Origin: Verrucomicrobiaceae bacterium
Lineage (GTDB): Bacteria; Verrucomicrobiota; Verrucomicrobiia; Verrucomicrobiales; Verrucomicrobiaceae
DNA length: 64,000 nt
Direction: 5' to 3'
Assembly (NCBI GenBank): GCA_016795365.1
Contig: JAEUHN010000026.1
Span: 124,001-188,000, forward strand
A program made the translations under genes and the position numbers. Shown piece by piece: positions 27,067 to 35,700 of the stretch. The stretch's first letter is position 1, and the number at the start of each line of letters is the position of its first letter. Under the pieces are notes generated by a model. That model had not been told where the DNA came from, made no database searches, and worked only from the letters and a program-made list of their open reading frames with translations.

Positions 27067-27606
27067 TTACTGTTTCGGAACGATACGAAGGAAGTCGCTA
27101 GGGCTCTCAGTCGGCGAGAGCTTGTCAGGCAGCGCGTTCGTGGGAAGCGGTGCCGCTTGCGGGTTGCCGGGCGAGATCGAGACAGTGGGCGGATTCACAG
27201 CGCTGGGCGGACCAGCGGGAGCCGTGGGCACAGAGGTCGGCGAATGGGCGACGTCATCGGGTTTCACGGTTCCTGTCATGACGATGTCCCCCTTGGTAGG
27301 CTCGCCTGAGACGATGTCTGCGGTGATGAAGACACCTTTGCGCTCCGGCGTCACCTTGGCCTTGGAGATTTGTCCGTTCTCACTGAGCAGCGTGAGTTCG
27401 GTCCCTGGTGCCATGACGAGATTCATGGTGAGACGGGCGAGGACGAACCGGTCGTCGGGATTAACCATCTCCACCTTTCCAATCGCTTGTGCCGTGGGTT
27501 GATCCGAGGCGTCTGGGGTGGAATTGTGGTTTCGTGCTCCGATCTTCCGCAGCACCTGGCACTGGGTGAGCGTGAGAGCGACGAGAATGAGAAGCAGGCA
27601 GCGCAT
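27067..27606 (-). CDS. Putative lipoprotein with proline-rich C-terminus
   Basis: 179 residues from the ATG at 27604-27606; the longer reading adds twelve residues before a clean signal and is rejected. The signal MRCLLLILVALTLTQCQ ends in an LTQC lipobox, giving Cys16 as the lipidation site. Residues 40-115 look like a small beta domain (GKVEMVNPDDRFVLARL ... APGTELTLLSENGQISKAKV ... GDIVMTGTV). A Pro/Ala/Ser-rich tail of about 60 residues follows. It is 5 bp upstream of moeA and 36 bp downstream of the zinc-ribbon gene. Function unknown. Confidence 0.75.
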   Translation of the reverse strand: MRCLLLILVALTLTQCQVLRKIGARNHNSTPDASDQPTAQAIGKVEMVNPDDRFVLARLTMNLVMAPGTELTLLSENGQISKAKVTPERKGVFITADIVSGEPTKGDIVMTGTVKPDDVAHSPTSVPTAPAGPPSAVNPPTVSISPGNPQAAPLPTNALPDKLSPTESPSDFLRIVPKQ

Positions 27607-27642
27607 GTTTCGAGCATAGCTCCTGTGCATGGCGGGAAGCAA

Positions 27643-29100
27643 CTACTGCCGTGAAGTGTCGTCTGAGATCAGGTCGGCATCCAAGATGACGAGACGGGGC
27701 TGGCCTTCGATAGTCTCAAAATGAACCAGGGCGCGCAGGAGATAGAGTTGGTTCCAACGGACCAGCTGATCTAGGGACCGGCCGATGGGCTGGTTCTTGC
27801 TGGCAAGAAGGATGGCACGGTCGGCTCCGTTGCCCAGGCCTTGAATATCGAAGACGAGGTGCTGTTGACGGACCGTTTCCGTTTCGTCGAAGCCGAAGTT
27901 GCGTCGTGCTCCGATCGTCACCCAGGTGGGTTCTGTGGGTTTCTTTTCGACGTAGTGGAAAAGGGTGCCGGCGAGGGAGTCCTTGAGCATCGGCCAGTCG
28001 AGCTTCAGGCGGCCATCGGGCTCGCTGACGAGACGTGCAATGCCAGTGCCTGGAGATGGGAGGCTTGTCTCGATTTCACAAAGCGTGGTCGGATGGCCGC
28101 CAGGGAGCGAAAAGGTCGTCGCTGGGAAAGGGCGGCACAGCTTGAGTTCGACAGGGGATTCCTGCCGCTCGAAGAAGGCTGCGACGTCCGACCGCTGGTG
28201 GGAAGCGTCCGCGATACAGTCGAGACGTGCCTCCAGGGACGAGGCGGCGAAGAGCTTGCGCAGGAGTTCTTCGATCAGCGTGGCTGCCTCCAGAGGTGGC
28301 AACTTGCTCTCGGGAGGGAGTGGGATCGAAGCTACCACTGGAATGGCTGGTTTGATCACTGCCAAGTCGGCTTCCACAGGCTTGCTGGTGGCGACCTGGA
28401 GACGGGCTGAATCCTTGAGCCGCTGCTGCTCCAGGAACAAGGCGGTGCCCACGCCAGCCATGATCATGACGACCAGCATGATGAGCGGCCAGACCAGACT
28501 GCGCTTCGGCTTGGGGATGAAGTCGTCAGCGGAGCCCGGGGTGCCGAGTTGGGCATCAATGCCGGGCCACGAGGTCAGCTTCGGCGGCGCCGAGGGCTTC
28601 ATCGGGTTCCACTGCAGAGGCTCTGGGGCAGCGACCGGCGGTGGAGGCTCGATGGGTGGGGGCGTCAGTGCCTGGGTGGGTCTGCGCGGATTCAGACTGT
28701 CGGCGTAGGCCTGGGCAGCTTCCCAATTCCTCTCCGCATTTCCCCTCGACTCCGGGTGGAGTGGTGCGGTCGCGACGGGAGGCATGGCCGGGATTGCGGG
28801 AATGGGCGGATAATCCCGCACGTCCCATCCTGCGGGATTCGCCGACGGCATAGAGGGTGTGCGCGGAGGAGCGGCCTGCGGAGGCAGATCAACGACGACC
28901 TCCTGGGAAGGGTGGCTCCGTAGAGTCCTCCGTTTGATAGCCACGGCACTCGTGGGCTGGTTTACCACGGCGATGAACTGGGCCGAAGCCCCCGAGAACG
29001 CGCAGTGAGGGCAGCTCTGCACCGACAGCGAGTGCCGGTGCATGCTCAGGAAGGCCTGGCCGCAAGCGGGGCATGTGAGGTGGGAGAGGGTGCTCGACAT
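27643..29100 (-). CDS. Zinc-ribbon membrane protein, hypothetical
   Basis: 485 residues from the ATG at 29098-29100. The N-terminus has two CxxC knuckles (LTCPACGQAF ... SVQSCPHCAF) forming a zinc ribbon. A proline-rich disordered linker runs to about residue 205, and one membrane helix lies at about 207-228 (LVWPLIMLVVMIMAGVGTALFL). The C-terminal 250 residues are a soluble, probably extracytoplasmic domain with a C-terminal IEGQPRLVILDADL strand. A cytoplasmic zinc ribbon, linker, helix and outer domain arrangement is common in Planctomycetes and Verrucomicrobia proteins of unknown role. It is the first gene of the moeA cluster. Confidence 0.7.
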   Translation of the reverse strand: MSSTLSHLTCPACGQAFLSMHRHSLSVQSCPHCAFSGASAQFIAVVNQPTSAVAIKRRTLRSHPSQEVVVDLPPQAAPPRTPSMPSANPAGWDVRDYPPIPAIPAMPPVATAPLHPESRGNAERNWEAAQAYADSLNPRRPTQALTPPPIEPPPPVAAPEPLQWNPMKPSAPPKLTSWPGIDAQLGTPGSADDFIPKPKRSLVWPLIMLVVMIMAGVGTALFLEQQRLKDSARLQVATSKPVEADLAVIKPAIPVVASIPLPPESKLPPLEAATLIEELLRKLFAASSLEARLDCIADASHQRSDVAAFFERQESPVELKLCRPFPATTFSLPGGHPTTLCEIETSLPSPGTGIARLVSEPDGRLKLDWPMLKDSLAGTLFHYVEKKPTEPTWVTIGARRNFGFDETETVRQQHLVFDIQGLGNGADRAILLASKNQPIGRSLDQLVRWNQLYLLRALVHFETIEGQPRLVILDADLISDDTSRQ

Positions 29101-29299
29101 TTTCAAAATAATTATGGAATACCACAGTTAATCTGACTTAATTTCTAGAAAGCAGAGAATACAAAGCTAATCGGCGCCATGGTTTCCGAATTATCCACAA
29201 GAATAGATTGTTTGAATTATCAAATCAATGGTTAATATTCTTTTTATATTGCGGAGATGCGCAGAATTGCTTAAAATTTCAAAAATTCGAGAGTTACTC
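29101..29299. promoter_or_regulatory. AT-rich divergent intergenic region with one DnaA-box match
   Basis: This roughly 200-bp gap separates divergent genes and is strikingly AT-rich against the GC-rich surroundings. It holds TTATCCACA at 29191-29199, a perfect match to the classical DnaA box, and several A/T runs that could serve as promoter elements for the genes on either side. One box in 64 kb is not surprising by chance, and no dnaA, dnaN or rep gene lies nearby. I treat it as a promoter region. Confidence 0.4.
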
Positions 29300-30022
29300 A
29301 TGAATATTTTAAACCTCCGTTCTTTCTTGATGGGTTTCACATGCTTCGGCCTTGCTGCTTGCAGCCTGGACGGCGTTAAGTTCGCCGCACCGCTTCAGGC
29401 GGGTGTTCGTTACGAGGTCCGAAAAGCCGTAGGAGCGAAGGATCAGTTCGAGCCCGGCGAACTCCGAAGCATCTACTTTGTGCTCAAGCCAGAAGAGCCA
29501 CCGATGATTGCGGGCACTCGTGGCAGTGGTCGCGGAGTGCTCTCCATTCGGACCACCGCCTACTGCCATTCCGAGTCGGATCATTTGCGCTACGGTCGCT
29601 TGAGCGCGGTCGGACGCCCGCTTCGCTACGGCATGGTTCGCAGTGCTGCGGCAGACTGGTCACGCTTCCCTCTTGGCACCCGCTTCCGCATCAAAGGTCA
29701 GCCTGGCGTGCTCTACGAAGTCGATGACTACGGCAGTGCCTTGGTTGGCTCCAACACGATCGACATCTACTGCCCGACTCGCGGCCTGATGAATCGTTGG
29801 GGCGTCCGCAATGTGGATATCGAGGTCGTCAGTTGGGGTTCCTTCTCCGACAGCCTCTCGCTCATGACTGATCGCGCTCACTATCCCCATGTCCGCCAGA
29901 TGGTGAGGGATATTCAATCGCGCCTCGGCTACCGCACACCGAGCTTGAGCATGACTACGCCAGCGACAGCTACCAATGCACCCAGCATGCTCCTCGCGCT
30001 GGGCACATCGCCTTCGCTGTAG
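29300..30022 (+). CDS. 3D-domain (double-psi beta-barrel) lipoprotein
   Basis: 240 residues from the ATG at 29300. A signal peptide with lipobox GLAAC places Cys21 as the lipidated residue. The C-terminal half matches the 3D domain of MltA/YocH/RlpA-like proteins: VLSIRTTAYCHSESDH opens it, and YEVDDYGSALVGSNTIDIYCPTRGLMNRWG carries the conserved aspartates. Proteins with this fold are lytic transglycosylase-like or peptidoglycan-binding, so a cell-wall role is likely. The last 94 bases overlap tail-to-tail with the EamA gene on the other strand. Confidence 0.82.
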   Translation: MNILNLRSFLMGFTCFGLAACSLDGVKFAAPLQAGVRYEVRKAVGAKDQFEPGELRSIYFVLKPEEPPMIAGTRGSGRGVLSIRTTAYCHSESDHLRYGRLSAVGRPLRYGMVRSAAADWSRFPLGTRFRIKGQPGVLYEVDDYGSALVGSNTIDIYCPTRGLMNRWGVRNVDIEVVSWGSFSDSLSLMTDRAHYPHVRQMVRDIQSRLGYRTPSLSMTTPATATNAPSMLLALGTSPSL

Positions 30023-30915
30023 GCCGTCATTGGCATCACCACGATGGGCGTGGTCGCTGTGATGCTGAGGGCCACTGCGCTGCTCACCTGGGTCAGCGCA
30101 TGCTGAAAACACGGCACGCCCAGCACCGCGCCGAAGGTCGCATTGGCCATCACCCAAAGCGCAGGCCGCATTGCCAGTGGCCGCTCAGCAGCCCAGGCAG
30201 GCACTTCAGCGCCTGAGGCTCGCCTTTGGCTCATGACCAGCCAGAACAGCGACACGATGAGCAGCCCCGGCACCACACGCAGAAAGGACTCCGCATGGCT
30301 GGGCAGCAAGGTGTTCGCCGTCTGCTCCGCCGAATGCGCCCAGCGGCTGAGGCTGGCACCCGTGCCCTGTCCGAACCCCGCCACGATGGCTGCGATGCAT
30401 CCCGTCAGGCGCGAGCCCGACAGCGTCGCCTGAGTAGTCCGCCGGGCCAGCAAGGCTTGACTCACACCGAGCAGAATGATGGCACAGCACAATGCGTGGA
30501 GCGGCTCCAGACGCGTGCCCAGCAGCCAGTGATCTCCGGCCACGCCGAACAGCGGAGCCGTGCATAGATTGATCAATAGAGTCAGCCTCGCGCCCAGCCT
30601 CGGCAGGGCGAAGAACAAGGCCATGTCGCCCAGACCAAACCCAACCGCGCCACTCAAATACAAGCGCCACGCCGCCGTGGTAAAGGGTTCGATCTTCGAG
30701 GTGCTCAGCGCCCACACACCGAGCACCACGCAGGCAAACGCCAGCCGCAGAGCATTCGCCTTGATCGGCCCCAGCATCGTCGTCGTCCGCTGTGCGCACA
30801 CGCCCGAGCAGGCGAAGAAAAAGGCGGCGAGCAGAGCGAAGATCATCGCCCATGCTGGCCACTCGTCCACACCTCGCAAGCTCGTCCTCTCCCCGTGGAG
30901 AACATTGACAGCCAT
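29929..30915 (-). CDS. EamA/DMT-family transporter
   Basis: 328 residues from the ATG at 30913-30915; a second candidate ATG at 30844-30846 lies directly before the first helix and would leave more promoter space. About ten helices form two EamA repeats (VGFGLGDMALFFALPRLGARLTLLINL in the first, TFGAVLGVPCFQHALTQVSSAVALSI in the second). The substrate is not predictable. The 3' end overlaps the 3D-domain lipoprotein gene by 94 bases in antisense, with the EamA hydrophobic C-terminus still in frame (LGALVAVAGVVMLKLGVR). The overlap is therefore real for at least this gene. Confidence 0.82.
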   Translation of the reverse strand: MAVNVLHGERTSLRGVDEWPAWAMIFALLAAFFFACSGVCAQRTTTMLGPIKANALRLAFACVVLGVWALSTSKIEPFTTAAWRLYLSGAVGFGLGDMALFFALPRLGARLTLLINLCTAPLFGVAGDHWLLGTRLEPLHALCCAIILLGVSQALLARRTTQATLSGSRLTGCIAAIVAGFGQGTGASLSRWAHSAEQTANTLLPSHAESFLRVVPGLLIVSLFWLVMSQRRASGAEVPAWAAERPLAMRPALWVMANATFGAVLGVPCFQHALTQVSSAVALSITATTPIVVMPMTAYSEGDVPSARSMLGALVAVAGVVMLKLGVR

Positions 30916-30940
30916 GGCAGCGCGGGCTTCCCTTTCGCGT

Positions 30941-31249
30941 ATGAAAACCATCCTCCGCAGTCTCGCCTTCGTCTTCGCCTCCACTGCCGCCCTCTTCGCT
31001 GGCGACTTCACTTATGAAGGTCAGATCACGGGTGTCGTTTGTGGTGCCTGCAAGGAGCACGTCACCGAGGCCCTCATGAAAGTCGATGGCATCAAAAGTG
31101 TCGAAATCGCTCCCACCAACGTGCCCGAAATCCGCCACATCACGATCAAGGCCAGCAAGGACAACTTCTCTGCCAGCGACGCAAACAACGCCCTCGCCGC
31201 CGCGAAAGGCGAGAACTACAAGGTGACGAAGCTCGACAAGAAATCGTGA
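30941..31249 (+). CDS. Secreted heavy-metal-associated (HMA) domain protein
   Basis: 102 residues from the ATG at 30941. An N-terminal signal peptide (residues 1-20, ending AALFAG) is followed by a single HMA-fold domain. The metal-site loop is GVVCGAC with Cys34 and Cys37, in place of the common GMTCxxC. Export is unusual for copper chaperones of this fold, which are mostly cytosolic; periplasmic members such as MerP exist. It is divergent from the EamA gene with about 25 bp between starts if the longer EamA start is used. A metal-binding role is inferred from the fold. Confidence 0.75.
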   Translation: MKTILRSLAFVFASTAALFAGDFTYEGQITGVVCGACKEHVTEALMKVDGIKSVEIAPTNVPEIRHITIKASKDNFSASDANNALAAAKGENYKVTKLDKKS

Positions 31250-31354
31250 GCCGTCGCCCCCGCCTCGTCTGATTCAGCCAAAAAATCGTCCGAGAGTTTG
31301 CCTCGCCACGAACGATGAACTGTGGCGAAATTCACCGTCCATCTCCACCCACTC

Positions 31355-32479
31355 ATGAGCAAGAAGATCAACATCGCAGTCATCGGCCTCGGCTTTGGAG
31401 CCGAGTTCATTCCCATCTGGCAAAAGCATCCGCACACCACCTGCTACGCCATCTGCCAGCGCAATCCTGAGAAGCTCAAGGAGTGCGGCGACCACTGGGG
31501 AGTCGATGTCCGATACACCGAATTCAAGGACGTGCTCGCCGACCCGAATGTCGATGCCGTGCATATCAATTCCCCCATCCCTGATCATGGCTGGATGAGC
31601 ATCGCCGCCCTGAAGGCAGGCAAGCACGTCGCCTGCACCGTGCCGATGGCCACCAGCGTGGAAGAGTGCCTGGAGATCATCCGGCTCACCCAGGAGACCG
31701 GCTTGAAATACATGATGATGGAGACCGTCGTCTATGCCCGCGAGTATCTCTACATGAAGGAACTCCGTGACGCTGGCGAACTCGGCAAGCTCCAGTTCAT
31801 CCAGGCCAGTCATCAGCAGGACATGGACGGCTGGCCCAACTACTGGCCCGGTCTGCCGCCCATGCACTACGCCACGCACTGCGTCGGCCCCGCGCTCGGC
31901 CTCGCCAATGGCAGCGCTGAGTATGTCAGCTGCTTCGGCTCCGGCACCATCCGCGCCGAACTCATCCCGCACTACAACTCGCCCTTCGCCGTCGAGACCG
32001 CCCACGTCAAAGTGGCGAACTCCGACCTCACCGTCCGCGTCATCCGTTCACTCTTCGACACCGCACGTCAGTATCGCGAGAGCATCGACGTCTATGGCGA
32101 CAAGAAGTCCGTCGAGTGGCCGCTCATCGAACATGAGCCCCTCGTCATGCACACGGCGAAGAAGCCAGAGCCCGAGATCCCCTCGCTCGTCAAAGCCCCC
32201 GACTACGCCAGCCGTCTCCCCGAAGGCATCCAGCGCTACACCACCAAGGGCGTCTATGACACCGACGAGAACACCCACCTCAGCTTCACCCAGGGAGCCG
32301 GGCACGGCGGCAGCCATCCCCACCTCGCCCACGAGTTCGCCATGGCCCTCGTCGAAGCCCGCGATCCCTTCCCGAACGCCAAGCAGTCCGCCAACTGGAC
32401 CTGCACCGGCATCCTCGCCCACCAGAGCGCCCTCGAAGGCGGCGCGATCAAGCACCTGCCGAAAGAGACGCTGGCGTAA
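31355..32479 (+). CDS. Gfo/Idh/MocA family oxidoreductase
   Basis: 374 residues from the ATG at 31355. It opens with the Rossmann segment INIAVIGLGFGAEFIPIW (GxGxxx variant GLGFGA) and contains GKHVACTVPMATSVEECLEII, the region around the usual E-K-P-x-A/xx motif, here TVPMA rather than EKP. The C-terminal substrate domain covers residues about 130-360. The family oxidises or reduces sugars and inositols with NAD(P). The altered EKP motif means the usual catalytic lysine is missing, so activity may differ. No signal peptide, unlike the second family member at 59884. Confidence 0.85.
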   Translation: MSKKINIAVIGLGFGAEFIPIWQKHPHTTCYAICQRNPEKLKECGDHWGVDVRYTEFKDVLADPNVDAVHINSPIPDHGWMSIAALKAGKHVACTVPMATSVEECLEIIRLTQETGLKYMMMETVVYAREYLYMKELRDAGELGKLQFIQASHQQDMDGWPNYWPGLPPMHYATHCVGPALGLANGSAEYVSCFGSGTIRAELIPHYNSPFAVETAHVKVANSDLTVRVIRSLFDTARQYRESIDVYGDKKSVEWPLIEHEPLVMHTAKKPEPEIPSLVKAPDYASRLPEGIQRYTTKGVYDTDENTHLSFTQGAGHGGSHPHLAHEFAMALVEARDPFPNAKQSANWTCTGILAHQSALEGGAIKHLPKETLA

Positions 32480-32784
32480 GCCCGCACCCTCCGTCACGCC
32501 AAAGCTCTCCCTCCTGACCCGGAGTGCGTCGATACTGGACCGGGAGTGTGTCGATACCCGGTCCGGTGTGTGTCGATTGCAGGCCGGGTGTGCGTCGATA
32601 GCAGGCCGGGTGTGTGTCGATAGCAGGCCGGGTGGGCGTCGATAGCAGGCCGGGTGTGTGTCAATAGCAGGCCGGGTGGGCGTCAATAGCAGGCCGGGTG
32701 GGCGTCGATAGCAGGCCGGGGACAGACGTGCGCAATGGCTTGCCATCCAGCCTGCCACCGTCTCTCATAGGCAAAATCCTCCCT
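32480..32784. other. 305-bp gene-free gap dominated by tandem repeats
   Basis: Between the oxidoreductase stop and the MmeI-like gene start there is no credible coding frame. Most of the space is the tandem array described separately; the remaining 60 bp before 32785 hold no clear promoter that I can identify. Long frames seen across it on either strand are translations of the repeats. Confidence 0.6.
32528..32725. repeat. Nine-copy 22-bp tandem repeat
   Basis: Nine contiguous 22-base units, 198 bp in all, each beginning GTCGAT or GTCAAT. The core consensus is GTCGATAGCAGGCCGGGTG followed by three variable bases (TGT, TGC, GGC or similar). The first two copies are diverged in the middle, the central and last copies nearly identical, with A for G at position 4 in copies 7 and 8. 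There are no spacers. The period is not a multiple of three, so the array is not coding. It ends 59 bp before the MmeI-like start codon. Confidence 0.93.
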
Positions 32785-35700
32785 ATGCCCGAGCCAGCAT
32801 CCCTTACTCCCGAAGCCTTCATCGCCCATTGGTCCAAGGCCGAGGCCAACGAACGAGCCAACTCCCAGACCTTCCTGCTCCAGCTCACGCAGATGATCGG
32901 CGTGCCCGCGCCGTCGAACACCCACGAGCACGGCTACAGCTTCGAGTTCCCGGTGAAGGTCCCTGGCACCGGCAGCACCAACTTCCTCGACCTCTACCGC
33001 CGCGCCCACTTCGTGCTCGAGTCGAAGCAATTCGCTGCCCTGCGCGAGGAGCAGACCGAACTTGAACTCGCCGCGCAGAAGGCCGGCGTGATCGAGGGCA
33101 AAACCAAGTCCGGTCCCGTGCGCGGCACTGCCGCGTGGGATGATGCGATGATCCGGGCGAAGGGCCAGGCCGAGCGCTACGTCCGTTACCTCCCGGCGGA
33201 CGAGCCCACGCCGCCCTTCATCATCGTCTGCGATGTCGGTCACAGCTTCGAGATCTACGCCGACTTCACCCAGGCCGGGAAAGCCTACCTCCCGTTCCCC
33301 GATCCGCGCAGCTTCCGGATCAAGCTCGCCGACCTTGCGGACGAAGAAGTCCGCGACCGCCTCCGCCTCATCTGGACGAACCCCACCGCGCTCGATCCCG
33401 CCAAGGTCTCCGCCGATGTCACCCGCACCATCGCCGGTTACCTCGCCGAACTCGCCAAGTCCCTGGAACAATCCGGCCACGATCCCGAAGTCGTCGCCCA
33501 CTTCCTCACTCGCTGCCTCTTCTGCATGTTCGCGGAAGACGTCGGCCTGCTGCCCGCACGCAGCTTTACCGAGCTGCTCGATGGCTTGCCCAAGGACGGC
33601 ACCGGCTTCGTCTCCATCATCGGCACCCTGTTCCGCGAGATGAATACCGGCACCAAGGGCGACATCTCCGTCGTCCTCCGGCACAAGCTCCTCCGCTTCA
33701 ATGGCGGCCTCTTCGCCGATGGCACGGTCCTTCCCGTCAATGGCCTTCAGCTCAGCCTGCTCAAACAAGCCGCCAAGACCAACTGGCGCAACGTCGAGCC
33801 CGCCATCTTCGGCACTCTCCTCGAGCGCGCCCTCGTCCCGGAGGAACGCCACGCCCTCGGCGCCCACTTCACCCCGCGCGCCTACGTCGAGCGCCTCGTC
33901 CTCCCCACCGTCGTCACTCCCCTGCGCGAGGAATGGGAGAGCGTCCGCACCGCCGCCATCGCCCTGCGCAAGCGCGCCGAAGCCCGCCAGCTCGAATCCG
34001 ATGCGCTCAAGGCCTCCTCCAAGGAAAAGCACGCCCAGGGCGAGATCGACGCTGCCAAGGCCGACTACAAACGCGCCACCGATGCCGAGCGCGAGTCCCT
34101 CGCCGCCCTGCGTCAGGCCGGGGAGGAGATCACCCGCTTCCACGATCACCTCTGCACCGTCACCGTCCTCGATCCCGCCTGCGGCAGCGGCAATTTCCTC
34201 TACGTCGCCCTGGAGCACCTCAAGCGGCTCGAAGGCGAAGTCATCGACTTCTCCGCCCAGTTCGGCCTGGAGGTGAATCTCGACCTCGCCACCCACACCG
34301 TCGATCCCCATCAGTTCCTCGGCATCGAACTCAATCCCCGCGCCGCCGCCATTGCCGAACTCGTCCTCTGGATCGGCTACCTCCAGTGGCACTTCCGCAC
34401 CCGAGGGCAAACCCTGCCCGACGAGCCCATCCTGAAGCGCTTCAAGAACATCGAGAACCGCGACGCCGTGCTCGAGTATGACGGCGATCCCCAGCCCGCC
34501 CGTGATGAAGCCGGGAACATCATCACCGTCTGGGACCGCCGCAGCATGAAGCCCGACATCGTAACCAATCGCAATGTCCCCGATGAATCGAAGCGCGTCC
34601 CGCTCCTGACTTATGCCAATCCCCGGCCCGCCAGCTGGCCACGCGCGGATTACATCGTGGGCAACCCACCCTTCATCGGCAAAGTGAAGCTCCGCGAGGA
34701 CCTCGGCGACGGCTATGCCGAGACCCTGCGCGCTGCCTACCCCGACGTGCCCGACTCCGCCGACTTCGTCCTCTACTGGTGGCACAAGGCCGCCGAACTC
34801 ACCCGCACCGGCAGCGCCCGGCGCTTCGGCCTCATCACCACCAACAGCCTGCGCCAGACCTTCGCCCGCCGCATCGTCCAACATCATCTCACCGGCGCGG
34901 CATCGAAGGCAGGAGCAAAGCATGGCGGCACGGAAAGGAGCGCGGACACTCCTGTCTCAAGTGGTGGCGGCCAGCAAAGGAGCGCGGACACTCCTGTCCG
35001 CCCTACAAAAAATGGCGGCGAAGCCGCGAAGCTGAATGAAGCGGGCAAGAGTGCCCGCGCTCCTTTATCCCTCCTCTTCGCCATCCCCGACCATCCGTGG
35101 GTGGACAGCGCCGAAGGGGCCGCCGTCCGCATCGCCATGACCGTTGGTGCCGCAGGCGAGCACACGGGGGAACTCCTCGAAGTGGCGGACGAAGACGATA
35201 TCGCCGACGACGGCACCGCCCATGTCTCTTTCAGTCCCGCCAAGCAAGGCCGCATCTCCGCTGATCTCACGGTGGGTGCGGATGTGGCGGGAGCGAAGCC
35301 TTTGAAGGCGAACGATCTCCTGGCCGGAACGGGCCTGATTCTTGGTGGAAGAGGTTTCGTGATCACCGCAGGCGAAGCCGAGTCGTTCATCAACCGGAAC
35401 CCGGCGTCCGAGCCTCTCATCGGTCCGTTGTTCAATGGCGAAGACATCAACGGAACGCCGCGTGGCTGTTGCGTCATTGATCCGCAAGGATGGGCGGAGG
35501 AGGAACTCCGCACCCACGTGCCCGAGATTTACCAGCATCTGTTCACCACGGTTTACCCGGAACGGCAGCAAAACCGCGACCCAAAGCTGCGGAAGAACTG
35601 GTGGCTGTTCCGACGCAGCAACGATCTCATCCGCTCCGCCATCGACGGCCTGCCGAGGTTCATCGCCACGGTGGAGACATCGAAGCATCGGATGTTTCTG

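Noticed and set aside
29101..29299. Replication origin
   Set aside because: Only one perfect DnaA box, and no dnaA, dnaN, parAB or rep gene nearby.
32528..32725. CRISPR array
   Set aside because: The 22-bp units are contiguous with no unique spacers, and no cas genes are present.
32683..34923. A 746-residue antisense frame across the tandem repeats and the 5' half of the MmeI-like gene
   Set aside because: It is a shadow of a GC-rich gene: Gly/Ala/Glu/Asp-rich, no domain, and it includes the non-coding repeats. The plus-strand frame has full motif support.
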